Source: Tubiluchus corallicola
Lineage: Eukaryota; Priapulida; Priapulimorpha; Priapulimorphida; Tubiluchidae
DNA length: 64,000 bases
Direction of reading: 5' to 3'
Assembly: GCA_030141605.1 (NCBI GenBank)
Contig: JAQGDQ010000002.1
Coordinates: forward strand, 496,001 to 560,000
Made by a program: the position numbers and the translations under genes. The notes below the pieces were generated by a model. The model did not search any database. It saw nothing but the letters and a program-made list of their open reading frames with translations, and was not told the DNA's origin. Positions within the stretch are counted from its first letter, which is position 1. Each line of letters opens with the position of its first letter. Shown here piece by piece: positions 29,601 through 39,892 of this stretch.

Positions 29601-32600
29601 ATTTATGTTCAGCATATATAACAGAGCTGCCAGGGACATTAAATACCATCCTGAAATTAAATCTGCTTTTTGATTTGGAGTACTTTTTAGATGCTGTCAG
29701 ATTTTTTGGGTGTATATCTTTGTTTTGCTGCAGAATTATTTCAGTTTAATATAGTCGCTTTAAAAAGCTTTCTTGATTTTCATTCATTGTAATTTTGCAT
29801 TTAATTTGACATCACAAAAGTTATGTTTAATCACATTTTGCAAAAAAATTGGCAGGTTAAAGTTTTCAAATTACAGGTTAATATGAGCACTGTTTAATCA
29901 CATGCGTATAGGTATTTTTTCTATTACGTATATGAAAAGTGGTAATTCCCAGAACTTGCTTGTTTCTGTTTCTTTTGGTGGTGTAGATTTCTAAAAATAG
30001 CAAAAATTATTTGCAACATAAGCTTAAAAATTTTATGGTAATCAAACATCAGCTTTTACCAATTTTTGTAGACTGTATAATGTATTGAATTAAGTCCATA
30101 TTCTTTAAATTGATGTTTTACTTCAGGAGAAAGTAGATTTACAAATTTGATCCTAGTTTGCATTTTTGCAAAAGTAATGCCAGTGTTAATTGGAGCTTTT
30201 TTCGTGAGCTGATAGTTCTTAATGCATTTTTCATATTTCAGCAATGGAGGAATTGTTAACATCTCTTACACACATTCAAAGTAAGTTGGCACATTCGGAC
30301 CATAAAGAAGACGTCACCTTTCTCACGCAATTGTTCAAGAACAGTGAATTTCAGAGAGCTGTGAGTCTACATAATAGCGTAATGGACATACTAGCCCAAC
30401 ACGAAGTACGAGTACCGGCAAGTGCAGAGGCTGCTGACTTGTCTTTAGAGGTAAATTTTACCACGAGCTGATGATTCTCTCAACTTAAAACTTCCATTTG
30501 CATATACTAAATGAGTTTTAACTGTTTAGTCGCTTGTTACTTGTGTGTGCTTACTGCTTGGCATTCATAATGTATGAAGTACACCACTTATAGAGTGAGA
30601 ACATTCAAAAATCGTGGTCTACAATGAACAAACACGTTGATTGCAGTAATAACAAGCATGTCTGTTATTCTACAGGAAGAAACTCATGTTTCTTGTTACA
30701 GCAGATATCTTTTGTTCTGCAGAAAAAATGGGTATTTGTTGTTATTACAACCATAATGTTTTTGTTCTTTGTAAGACTGAGGTTACTGCTGCAGAATCGC
30801 AGCTAGTTTCCTAGCAACATGCCTTGAGTGTATACTGTTAGCATTAAAGGAAAACGAGATGATTTTTTGTATCCTACCTGATTTTGAAGTATGGTAATAA
30901 GCATGCATTTTAACACATATAAAAATGCCAATGTTTCTGATAATTAAATATTAGCTCACAAACTTGTCAGAACTAAACATATTTTTGTAGTGACACAAAC
31001 ATTCCATGAGAGTGTTGCATGCATTTGTAAAAGCAAAAATTGAAATACAGTGCTGCTGTACAGCACTGGCTATGATTTCACCAATTCAGCAAATTTCTAG
31101 TTAAAAATATAAATTCAAACCTACCGCTGTGCCAATTTGCGATTTCACCATAAGTGTGCGTTATGTCAGAACTGAACTTAGAGGTAGCACCTGTCTTTTG
31201 TGCAACGCCTTTCCGTGTACAGACATGGTGTCCGTCTAACTAGCTAATAGTGAAATGCATGGAACAGCAAAAAAACTAATGGTGTGAACACGAAATTAAA
31301 GTTCCATGGTAATAATTCCTTTACGTAAGCCATTCTTGAAAAAACAATATTTTCCCTTTTAATATTTTAAAAATTATGAGCTATAGTTTAACGTTGGGTT
31401 TGGTTTTCCTTTAACAAATCTCATGTAACGAGATCGACAGTTCACTCTTTTAGTATATTTTGCTTTGCCAATTGAGCATCAATAGATAACTGGAATAGTG
31501 TGCACGGTTAAAGTAGTGACCTATTGTCAGCTGCTTGCAAGTTACAAGGTATATTCTACTGTACGTGATGCACAGATTTGAGTTTGAACGAGGATTGATG
31601 TCCAGGAGACCTGTTTGTCCAGTTTAAAGTCATAGTAAATGTCCTTTTTCAAGTGGATTCCTTTTCTATATTTATTTTATTTTGTTAATTACGCGAACAT
31701 GCAATGATAGGTAGTGTGCATACATTTTCAGTCTGATTGTAAATCAAACATGATATGAAGTGTAGATGTGCATATGGAGTTATAAATTTTAATTTCAGCA
31801 AGCTTACCATGAATGTAATGTACTATAACTATTAAAAATGTCTACTGTCACGAAGCAAGTATAGATTCTAACGATAAGTAATGATAATACTATATGATAC
31901 TTGTATTTGTAGGTTCGCAGTATGATTAAGACAATTCACTCTCCTTATGCCCGTGAACTTGGTCATCTGCTAGGTAAACCAGAAATGCAGGGTTTGCTGC
32001 ATGCACACGATCAACTTGCACTCTGCTCACAGGTAACTTACTGTGTACATTCATATCTGGGTTCGCCGGACCTCACTTTTACAGCTATCGGAAAAAAAAC
32101 GCTAATATCTCGACCATTAAAAAGTCCCGCATACTACGGACACAGTCCGTTGTTTCAAGAGCTGACCACTAGTTGGCCGGCCATCACTTTGTTTACATCA
32201 CATTACATCAGTGTAACCAAACAGCGTGTTACGACACGTGTAGCTTGTATGTCAGCATGTTTAAGTGGTTTAATCATCGTGTTTAATTGTAAAGTTTTCA
32301 TACATAGGAACTTTTGCATAGGAGTGGCCTATACTAGACGTTTTTGAGACAATTGGACGATTGATTCTACATTTATGTGTGTCTAATACACGGTACCTAA
32401 TGCATTAGCTTAGTATCGGTAATTACAGACATTCGGACCGACATCTTTCCACTTTTGTTTAGCAAACCAAGATATGAGTGTATAATGTTTTGAAACCATA
32501 TAATATTTTTAAACAGCCTACAGTATTTTGCAGTAACTGACATAATTTAGTGGCCAAACAAGCATTTGAGACTTTTTTGTTTGCCTGCCCACCTTGTTGT

Positions 32601-35600
32601 TATATATAATATTGTTTCTGAAATGAAGATACTGAAAATTATATGAATGCTACTAAATGTTAATTAAAATTTTTTTAACATTTACATCAGTTTGATGTGT
32701 TTGCAATTTGTAATTAATGATTAAACTGTCAAACAAAATTGCCAGCAAAAATGCGACAGGCCCATATGGTAGCTGTGCCTGTTACAACTGCTCAAAGAAT
32801 GAAAAACATTCTTTGAAATCATCATTTTACATTATACTATATATAAAAAAAGAACTGAGGAAAGTTGGATCACTGTCACCACCATCGACTGTTAAAGAAA
32901 GTCATTCTGTCTTATACAGAGACTGATGATTTTTCTTTTGTTTTACTCATTCAATAGGATGCACCGGTTACACCAGAATATGATGAAATACTAGATACAT
33001 CACATTATGGTGATGCAAACATAAGAATTGTGCGGATAGAAAAGACCAGTGAACCACTAGGTGCAACAGTTCGTAATGACGGCAATTCTGTAATTGTGGG
33101 TCGGATTGTCAAAGGTGGAGCAGCAGAGAAATCTGGTATGTCAGTGTTATATAGATTTTACTAAGTTCTATAGCTTATGCACTTGATTAAATATGTGCAT
33201 ACTTCAGTCAAATCCACTCGGTTCGTAACTGCCAGACTCTGGACAAAGCGAAATGCACTAACGGTTAAGTGAATTCCCAGTTTCTAAATACCCGATTGTG
33301 TTCATATTGTGGATGAGTGGGAAAATCCAACTTGACTTTGAGTTCTGATATGAGATGAGTGAAATTGACTTGATAATCAGTACACACATATTTGAGTTAC
33401 AACATAAATATTTCCTAGATCCAGATTCCAATTTTTCTTTACAAATTGTTTAACCAAGTTCTCCAGCATCAGTTATACTATCAAAACTACTATTTTTTAA
33501 ACTCTATCACCTAGAAAACCAACTAGTAACTAGACAGTTTTTCTGTTTAATAGAACTGGGTAATAGGATTAGAAGTAAAAGATCTTACCTCTACAACAAA
33601 GTATTTTTATTTATTTTATTTTATTTGAGTGCTTTGTATGTCAGCTTGGCTGTATACATTTAATGACTGTAGCTGTCCAGCATTAATTTTTTAACATGCA
33701 AGTTTGTTTAGCCAAGACTTAAAAAACTGCTGGAACTTGTAACTTTGAAGTTAGAAGTTGATGTGCAGTAATATGACGCTATGAAATTTCAACCATTCAG
33801 GTTACTTGCTTCTAAAATTATTGCAGCCAAAACTTTGGCACGTTTTTTCTAAGCCACCCGATATAAGTTGATTGGGCCTTGCAACTGTATACCAAGAAAC
33901 TGATTTAGAAAGCTGCAGGGTTATTATGGGGTTTGAAATTCACATGTAATTGTGCTAAGTTAATTAATGTGTTTATGAGAAATTTTCCTGTTTTTGTTTT
34001 CACTCGTTTTACTATGAATGTGGCACCATTTTTTTCTAGGCCTAATTCATGAAGGTGATGAGATATTAGAAATCAACGGCATTGATATGCAAGGCAAATC
34101 AGTGAACGAAGTCTGTGATATAATGGTAAGTACTTTAACTTAGGTGTTTTGTGCTTGAAAAATTTTGAAAATGCTGCATATCGAAGGATCATAAATAAGA
34201 ACTAACATAACTGTACTGATGTTGCTTTCATTGTGCTTGTTATTGCCATTAACACTATCCTTTTTATTGTCTTGTGACTTCTAAAATGCGCTTTGGTTTT
34301 ATCCATACATATTAGGCTTAGTATTTGCGTGTTAGATAAAGTTCATTCAACCCTGGAACACAGTCGTCCGGAATAATAAAATTGAAACACTTTATTAATC
34401 AGCAGATGAATTTTTGGCCCTTATCTAAATTTTCACAATCTAGTGAATGTATTTGTATCGAATTTGCCAGAATGGTCTGCTTCAGTAAAACTGTGTTATA
34501 TCCCATTTGTTTGAATTTAGTTGTGCAATCATTTAAAGTCTTGAGGGTGACCTGTTTACAAGCGTGACTTAATTGTCTACTAGACCGAGATAGATTGAAG
34601 ACGTGTAGTTAATGAAAAGACTAGTCTGTGTTTAAGGGCTTGACAAGTAATTTATAGTTTTATTGCATTCCAGTATTTTTTAGTTGCATTTCATCACACG
34701 AAATTGCATCTGAGCATATAAGCTTTGCTTGCAGCATATTTAGTGGCCAGACTAACCTGCTAAACTAAACTTTACCACTTACTCGAAAAATTAAGAAATT
34801 ATCATTTTAATTATGTACGACTCACTGCCTATTATATTCATTATTATTTAAAAAATGTTCACCATCTACACATACGTAATTATGATTATGAATACAAATA
34901 AAGTTTAACTAATTATGCACTTAACTGAAGTTGCATCTTTTAAAAAAAATGATATTGATATTTACTGCACCTATTTCAGGAGGCAAAAAAGGCTACTTCA
35001 TTATTTTTTTAGTGTGGAAGTAGATAATATTGTGCACTGTGATTAATTTTTAATGGCTTTTACGTATCCTACACGTTTAATTAGTAAAGTCATCAAAGAA
35101 TTGTTTATTTTGATATTTTGCCCTAGCATCTTATGAACAGCACGGTACTTAATAATGCAACAGATATTGGAACATTTGGTATCATAATTAATTGCACTCT
35201 TTCTTTATCTGAGCTACTTCTAGAACTATTTTATTTCACAGTTTTACAAATTGTTGTTTTAGATTCTCATTCCATTTAACTTTGCTTTAGCTGCTTGCCA
35301 GTAATAAATAAGAATTTTTGTGGTGTTTACAGGCAACCTTGACTGGGCAATTAACGTTTCTCATCATCCCTAGCAAAGATCATGTGGAATATAACAGGTC
35401 CCGGGACATCATGGTTCATGTGAAGGCTCATTTTAACTATGATCCGGAAGATGACTTGTACATTCCGTGCCGAGAACTCGGGATTAGCTTCATGAAGGGG
35501 GATATTCTTCATGTCATTAATCAGGAAGATGCAAATTGGTGGCAAGCTTACCGGGAGGGAGAAGAAGATCAAGCACTTGCTGGCCTTATACCCAGCCGTA

Positions 35601-38600
35601 GTTTTACCCAACAGTGAGTATATGCATAAATACCTTTGGACAATCTGTTTACATTTTAATCTTTGCCTGCCATTGTTGGGATGCACAAACACCCCAAATG
35701 CTTTTATTAAGTCATACATTTTACTTTAAGGCTACCAGCGCCTGTCTTCTTTTCCCCTAATCAATATTTTTATAAAAAGCATATTAATGAAACTCATTTT
35801 AGACTGCACATCATGTTTTAAGTTCCTTGATTAAATTTTATCATAGCTCAGGCTAGCAGTAGTTGAAAGAAATCACATATCACTAGATAATTATGCAACG
35901 TTATTTTATCCACTACATTGGCCCAATTTATTCAGAAATTTATATGCCTCTGATTATGTTCTTATGCATAAGTTGCATAAGTAATATGTCACATTCAAAA
36001 AGATTATAATCTTAAATTTAGTTTGTATTTAAGCCTTCCAAAATCCAAACGCCCTCCAATGTAGAAGAATTGTTTGTAGGTTTTCCCCCTCATCCCTTAC
36101 CTGAATTATGAAGTCTTACTCATTTTTTTCTCTTCTTGGTTTTTCACATAGCTTATCAACAAGTACTGATATATCTATATCTATATATATATATATACAT
36201 ACTAATTCAGTCATGTAGCCAAAAGTAAAGCCACTAATATAAATAGCACAGCAGTGCTAATTTTTTACTAAAGCATTTTCACACTTTTGTTAGTTTAATA
36301 TGTGCTTGAATAGGTGCTGTTAGGCAAGAGTTTGAATTTTATCTTGTTTGCAACGAAGTATTATGACTGATTTTTTACCATATGTACATCCTGTGCAATA
36401 TGCATGCTATGTAACAGTAATAATTTACTTCATCTATTAATTTTTGTGGTCCTGTATTTAATTGGCCATTACATTCAAATTTTCAATTGTGCATCTTTCA
36501 AAGTATTTTTAAACAAAATCACTTTGCAGTACCTGGTGTGTTATTGAAGATATTATTGTCTACTGTTTTTTAACATGAGCGAATAGGCATCTATATATAT
36601 CAGAGTAATACTTTATATGTATTAATAATAATGTTTTTTATATTACAAAAATCCTATTTTTGGTTTTCCATTCTAACTGCCTTTGTTGCTTTTTTGACAG
36701 ACGAGAATCAATGCGGCAGACTATATCTGGAGATAGTGACAGCAGCCGAGATAAGAAAAAAAGTAATGTGTTTTCATTGGAAAGTTTTTTTTATTTAGTA
36801 ACTGGTCTGCAATGTAAATATGCTTATAATAAAAATATTCCAAGTAGTAAAAAGTTAATTGCTTCCTCCAAGATTTTAGCAGAAATTTTAATGCTTTACG
36901 CTTTTAATGCTATTAGTAACTTACTCGTTTTCAATGTTTGAAATATCAGAACAAAGTTTGGAGAATTTAAGTTATGTATCAGAGTATGTTTTTAATCAAA
37001 TTTTGTTATAGATAAGATGTTGTGTGCACGGAAGCACTCAAAGAAAAAGAAGAAGTCTCCGTACAATAGCCAATTTAGTGAAGGTAAGAGAATGTTATGA
37101 TTTCAATTTTTGTATTAATGATTTTTGCATTTTACTCGACAAATGTGTAGGTCCTAAGATGTGATGAATGATGACTGGGGTAGACATTTGAAATGCTGTT
37201 TTATTCATAGTTGTTTTTACCCAGATCAATTTTCGTTAATTTCATAGTTTGCAGTGTAGTGCGGAAAATCTTTGACTAGTTTACTGATTCCAATGTGCCT
37301 CGTAGTTTTTTCCACTGTCAAAATTAATGTTATGCACTGAAAAATGAAGTGGCTGAAGACACATGTCTAGCATTTCCAGACACACTCAATGAAATTGTGC
37401 CTTACTGGGTCATGATTTCTGGCTTAAATTCCAATTACTAAGTTTGCAACTACTTGTCTAAAAATTACATTACCCTGCCAGCATTGTGTTAGTTGTTTAC
37501 TATTCAACTATTTATTATTCAAGTAAGAAGTAACTAGGAATTTTTGCAACTAAACAGTTTGTTTTGTTTTGCAGAACAAAAAAAGTGGTGCAACTATACT
37601 ATACTAATTATTTTCCAGATTACGATGTTGAAGAGATCTTAACCTATGAAGAGGTGACACTGTATTTTCCCCGCCAAGAATGGAAACGTCCAATTGTTCT
37701 TATCGGCCCTCAAAATATTGGTCGCCATGAGTTACGGCAACGTTTGATGGAAAGTGACATATCAAGATTTGCAGCAGCTATTCCTCGTATGTATTCTGCT
37801 TATATTCTTTTCACAAATTTGATCGTAGTTCCTAAACTCACGTGAATTTTCCAATTTCGCTAAAGTTTTTGTTTGAATCTTAAGTAAATTGCTATTTAAT
37901 AGAAATTTATCACATGCAGAGGCAGTGTGAAAAATGATGTAGTTGGTGCAACAAGTTCGTAAGAACCAATAATCTGAATGCTACCATTGTAATATGATGT
38001 TCAGTTAAACGTATTCACAAAACCATTAAGCAATTTCATTGAAGTGATGTTATACATTTCATTTAACTAGTATTGTGTGTTTGCATACAAAAAACATTTA
38101 GATCAGCTTTAGCAAAAACTGGAACTAAATTAATTTCTTGCATTGATCTTTCGTTTTTCTAAGACACCAGCCGGCCGAAAAAGGATTCAGAAATAGACGG
38201 AGTTCATTATCATTTCGTTCCACGACATACTTTTGAAGCAGACATCTTAGCTCACAAGTTTGTGGAACATGGCGAATATGAAAAGAACTATTATGGCACA
38301 AGTCTTGCATCTATACGACGAGTAATTAACGATGGCAAGATATGTGTATTAAACTTGCAGCCTCAAGTAACAAGTCTCCCAGCTGGCATGACTCAGGTAA
38401 GAGTTAGTTGATGCAAATTCATATGAGATGAATTGATTTTCTGCTAAGTAATATTGTTGCTTGCTCATTAAAAGTTTAGTGCAAATTGTGAGGTTTAATG
38501 TGGTCTGAAACCATGAGATCTTGGATTCGAATCTTGGTTGACTGACAATTTTTCAGAGCCTTCCCCGTAAATTTGACTTTTGATTATTAGCACTGCACAT

Positions 38601-39892
38601 GATAAAGGTTTTTGAGCAAAATATCTTGTTATTATATTGCAGAAACTTTTATTACCTATGGACAAAAAAATGTACTGCATATTAGCATGCATTTGTAATA
38701 AATGGAAAATTGTAAAGTTGCATGCCATTCTGCAAATGCAAAAGACCTCTTGAAAATCTAAAGAAATTTACAAATAATTCTTTTGGTACAATGTCCAACA
38801 TTTTGACCATAATCATCAGCAAGCTTTGTTTTATTAATTTTCTAACTTGATATCCAGCTCACCAGCTTTAAATACAAACTCATTTCGCCAGTATACATGC
38901 GTGTTGTTAGGTTATCAACTTTATCCCTTTTGCAAAGTTGCCCTTTTGTTTTCAACTTCTTTGTTTTTCCGTTGCGCTCATCTTTCTAGTTATAACTTCG
39001 TTACTTTGCGAGTTACAATAAAGTTGTTAAATTTATTCTTGTCGTCTTGGTGGTGTTTGAGACAGAGCTGGTACATTCTTTAATTAATGGCGTTTGGTAA
39101 AGTGCAGCATGACATAGAAAGTTTGTGGTAATATTACGCAATGTCTGATGAATTAGTTTATTAAAAACTTTAGTAATAGTTTAACTTTACAAACTCATAA
39201 TTTAGTAAAAAAATAATTATGCAGCCTCTTTCCTTGCTTAATATGAATATGCTAATCTTTTTATTTGTTATTTTCCAGTCATTGAAAATACTGAAAGGAT
39301 CTGATTTGATGCCATATATAATATTTATAGCGCCACCTGGTTTAGAAAAATTACGACAAATGCGACTAAAGATTGGCTTGACGACTAAGGTATATCAACG
39401 TTAATTTGAAGATAAATTTTTTGTAACTTTTATTAGTGTAATTAGCTAATTAAATTATTAAGCCAGTCAGGTCAATTTTGAGAAGCAGAATATTATCAGA
39501 AGTAGCTATGTGCAAAAAATTTCCATCCATAATATTATCTAAGTAATTTTGTATTGCATAATGTTGTTACAGTATAGTGATCAGATGATTTGAGCATGGG
39601 GTTGCCCGGAGACCATTTTTTAATTACTTTTGTTTTGTCAGGTACATTTTTTTAGTTTAATGTCGGTTTCATTAATATTTTTATTGTTCAATTTATTCGA
39701 ACCTTTTAGGATGAAGAGCTAAAGAAGGTTATAGAAGAAGCCAGAGAAATGGAAGAAGTATTCGGCCATTATTTTGACTACGTGATTGTAAACTCAGATC
39801 TTGATCGAGCATATGATGAGTTGTGTCACGAGATTACACGTATTGAAACAGAACCTCAGTGGATTCCAGCTTCGTGGGTTGTAAACAGCTAG
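8551..39892 (+). CDS. PALS1: PALS1/MPP5/Stardust-type MAGUK polarity scaffold, 15 exons, 5' incomplete
   Basis: Membrane-associated scaffold of the Crumbs complex at the apical junction. By family knowledge it binds PAR6 (N-terminal region), PATJ (L27N), LIN7 (L27C) and the Crumbs tail (PDZ-SH3-GK). Exons seen: 8551-8660, 10801-10858, 26150-26870, 29448-29566, 30242-30450, 31913-32032, 32958-33135, 34040-34125, 35333-35613, 36701-36762, 37012-37083, 37619-37786, 38164-38396, 39279-39389, 39710-39892. All junctions are GT..AG and phases agree, giving 902 codons and a stop. Approximate domains in visible residues: half PDZ 1-55, acidic/Ser linker and PAR6 motif 56-295, L27N 336-405, L27C 406-445, PDZ 460-550, SH3 560-625, basic hook 630-670, GK-like 672-902. 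The GK P-loop is degenerate (GPQNIG), as usual in MAGUKs. The match to vertebrate PALS1, from memory, is near residue-for-residue from PDZ onward, so the family is certain. The true start codon is not identified. Confidence 0.95.
8661..10800 (+). other. PALS1 intron between the two N-terminal PDZ exons
   Basis: AT-rich; contains a C10-class homopolymer at about 9302. No exon or element recognised. Confidence 0.6.
10801..10858 (+). CDS. PALS1: PALS1 exon: last strand of the N-terminal PDZ
   Basis: Acceptor CTTTTTCCAG and donor ATAG|GTGAGT. It encodes [19 protein letters not shown], a PDZ beta-F strand rich in Arg/Lys. It enters in phase 0 from 8660 and leaves in phase 1, exactly the phase required by the exon at 26150. 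Confidence 0.8.
12520..13211 (-). repeat. Diverged direct repeat of about 340-bp period, unrecognised
   Basis: The plus-strand string CTTTCTCTTG followed some 20 bp later by GTGTGGTGA recurs at about 12757 and 13098. On the minus strand both lie in short ORFs containing TQEKEH. No known domain; perhaps an old duplication inside a dead mobile element. Confidence 0.3.
21967..22237 (+). CDS. Candidate alternative first coding exon of PALS1
   Basis: An open frame with an ATG at 22042 encodes about 65 residues, basic at the start ([14 protein letters not shown]) then acidic and Ser/Thr-rich. It ends at ACAG|GTAAAC in phase 1, the same phase as the donor at 10858, so it could splice in frame to 26150. 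I do not recognise the peptide. Stardust/PALS1 genes commonly have several promoters with different N-termini, which makes this plausible but unproven. It could be a chance ORF. Confidence 0.3.
26150..26870 (+). CDS. PALS1: PALS1 exon: long linker with PAR6-binding motif and charged helix
   Basis: The largest exon, 721 nt, acceptor TTATTTTAG, donor AA|GTAAGT (phase 2). It starts with a helical stretch ([20 protein letters not shown]), followed by a Ser/Asn-rich low-complexity linker. [11 protein letters not shown] at 26575-26607 matches the internal PAR6-PDZ ligand of vertebrate PALS1 (HREMAVDCPGD). Near the end is a charged helix, [20 protein letters not shown], matching the conserved vertebrate segment that begins LERIRQQQEDMRRRREEE. 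Confidence 0.95.
26990..28880 (-). mobile_element. Antisense non-LTR retrotransposon (jockey/CR1-like), 5'-truncated and broken
   Basis: Minus-strand reading gives [12 protein letters not shown] (about 28581-28616), then RLFADDKN with the RT catalytic DD (about 28510-28545), and a C-terminal segment of 94 residues (28037-28321) with PYRANATPS and [10 protein letters not shown], typical of LINE ORF2 tails. Frame breaks and an apparent internal deletion after FADD show it is dead. A 3' UTR follows, with a stem-like pair (AAGGATAGC / GCTATCCTT) near 27110-27150, and an A/T-rich end near 26990. Confidence 0.85.
29448..29566 (+). CDS. PALS1: PALS1 exon: linker before L27N
   Basis: Completes an Asn codon, then [16 protein letters not shown], matching the vertebrate NPMFDTEEG region. 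It ends in a Pro-rich stretch, GTPPPRKPV, at donor G|GTAAAT (phase 1). Confidence 0.9.
30242..30450 (+). CDS. PALS1: PALS1 exon: L27N domain
   Basis: Acceptor CATATTTCAG. It encodes [15 protein letters not shown] through to ADLSLE, the first L27 heterodimerisation domain (PATJ partner by family). It aligns with vertebrate LFSSLKHIQHTL. Ends in phase 0 at GAG|GTAAAT. Confidence 0.95.
31913..32032 (+). CDS. PALS1: PALS1 exon: L27C domain
   Basis: Forty codons, phase 0 at both ends, encoding the second L27 domain (LIN7 partner by family), with [20 protein letters not shown] matching vertebrate QELTALLNTPHIQALLLAH. Confidence 0.95.
32958..33135 (+). CDS. PALS1: PALS1 exon: first half of core PDZ
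   Basis: Encodes [20 protein letters not shown] and [14 protein letters not shown]. The carboxylate-binding loop is PLGATV, as in vertebrate PALS1, which binds the Crumbs C-terminus. Donor G|GTATGT, phase 1. Confidence 0.97.
34040..34125 (+). CDS. PALS1: PALS1 exon: second half of core PDZ
   Basis: Encodes [20 protein letters not shown] and VNEVCDIM. Acceptor TTTTTTTCTAG, donor ATG|GTAAGT, phase 0. Confidence 0.97.
35333..35613 (+). CDS. PALS1: PALS1 exon: end of PDZ and SH3 domain
   Basis: Finishes the PDZ ([13 protein letters not shown]), then the MAGUK SH3: [40 protein letters not shown] and GLIPSRSF. Phase 2 donor CA|GTGAGT. Confidence 0.97.
35614..36700 (+). other. PALS1 intron with AT microsatellite
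   Basis: A TATATC/TA run occupies about 36172-36197; the rest is plain AT-rich sequence. Confidence 0.6.
36701..36762 (+). CDS. PALS1: PALS1 exon: hook region, part 1
   Basis: Short exon encoding [20 protein letters not shown] between SH3 and GK, aligned with vertebrate REAMKQTIEEDKEPEKSGK. Acceptor TTTTTTGACAG, donor A|GTAATG. Confidence 0.93.
37012..37083 (+). CDS. PALS1: PALS1 exon: hook region, part 2 (basic)
   Basis: Encodes [20 protein letters not shown], the Lys-rich hook that matches vertebrate LWCAKKNKKKRKKVLYN and in MAGUKs contacts 4.1/FERM proteins. Donor G|GTAAGA. Confidence 0.93.
37619..37786 (+). CDS. PALS1: PALS1 exon: start of GK-like domain
   Basis: Acceptor ATTTTCCAG, preceded by a branch-point-like TACTAAT. 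It encodes [20 protein letters not shown] and [20 protein letters not shown]. The P-loop lacks the GxGKS/T needed for kinase activity, as in other MAGUKs. Confidence 0.97.
38164..38396 (+). CDS. PALS1: PALS1 exon: GK-like domain, middle
   Basis: Encodes [20 protein letters not shown] and [20 protein letters not shown], the GMP-binding-like region. It ends at CAG|GTAAGA (phase 0). A second in-frame donor, CAA|GTAACA, lies 30 nt upstream at 38366; using it would remove ten residues absent from vertebrate PALS1. Confidence 0.95.
39279..39389 (+). CDS. PALS1: PALS1 exon: GK-like domain, beta sheet and lid
   Basis: Encodes [20 protein letters not shown] then [12 protein letters not shown]; 37 codons, phase 0 both ends, matching vertebrate [20 protein letters not shown]. 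Confidence 0.97.
39710..39892 (+). CDS. PALS1: PALS1 last coding exon
   Basis: Encodes [20 protein letters not shown] and ends [15 protein letters not shown] then TAG. The vertebrate protein ends slightly earlier (TEPQWVPSTWLR). Confidence 0.97.
   Translation, partial: DEELKKVIEEAREMEEVFGHYFDYVIVNSDLDRAYDELCHEITRIETEPQWIPASWVVNS

Larger units (their letters stand above)
30451..35332 (+). other. PALS1 introns around L27C and PDZ exons
   Basis: Four introns (30451-31912, 32033-32957, 33136-34039, 34126-35332) of AT-rich sequence. I recognise no elements; ORFs in them are intron read-through of exons or random. Confidence 0.6.

Noticed and set aside
31913-31920. Alternative acceptor 8 nt into the L27C exon (CGCAG)
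   Set aside because: Out of frame with the preceding phase-0 donor and would remove conserved residues.
31922-32347. 141-residue ORF
   Set aside because: Its first 37 residues are the L27C exon; the rest is intron read-through past a good GTAACT donor.
37564-37618. Upstream acceptor TTTTGTTTTGCAG for the PALS1 GK exon
   Set aside because: It would add 44 nt and shift the frame to an early stop; the acceptor at 37618 with a TACTAAT branch-like motif keeps phase and homology.
38500-38560. Box-B-like GGATTCGAATCTTGG, possible second SINE
   Set aside because: No convincing box A at the right distance and no tail; too degraded to call.
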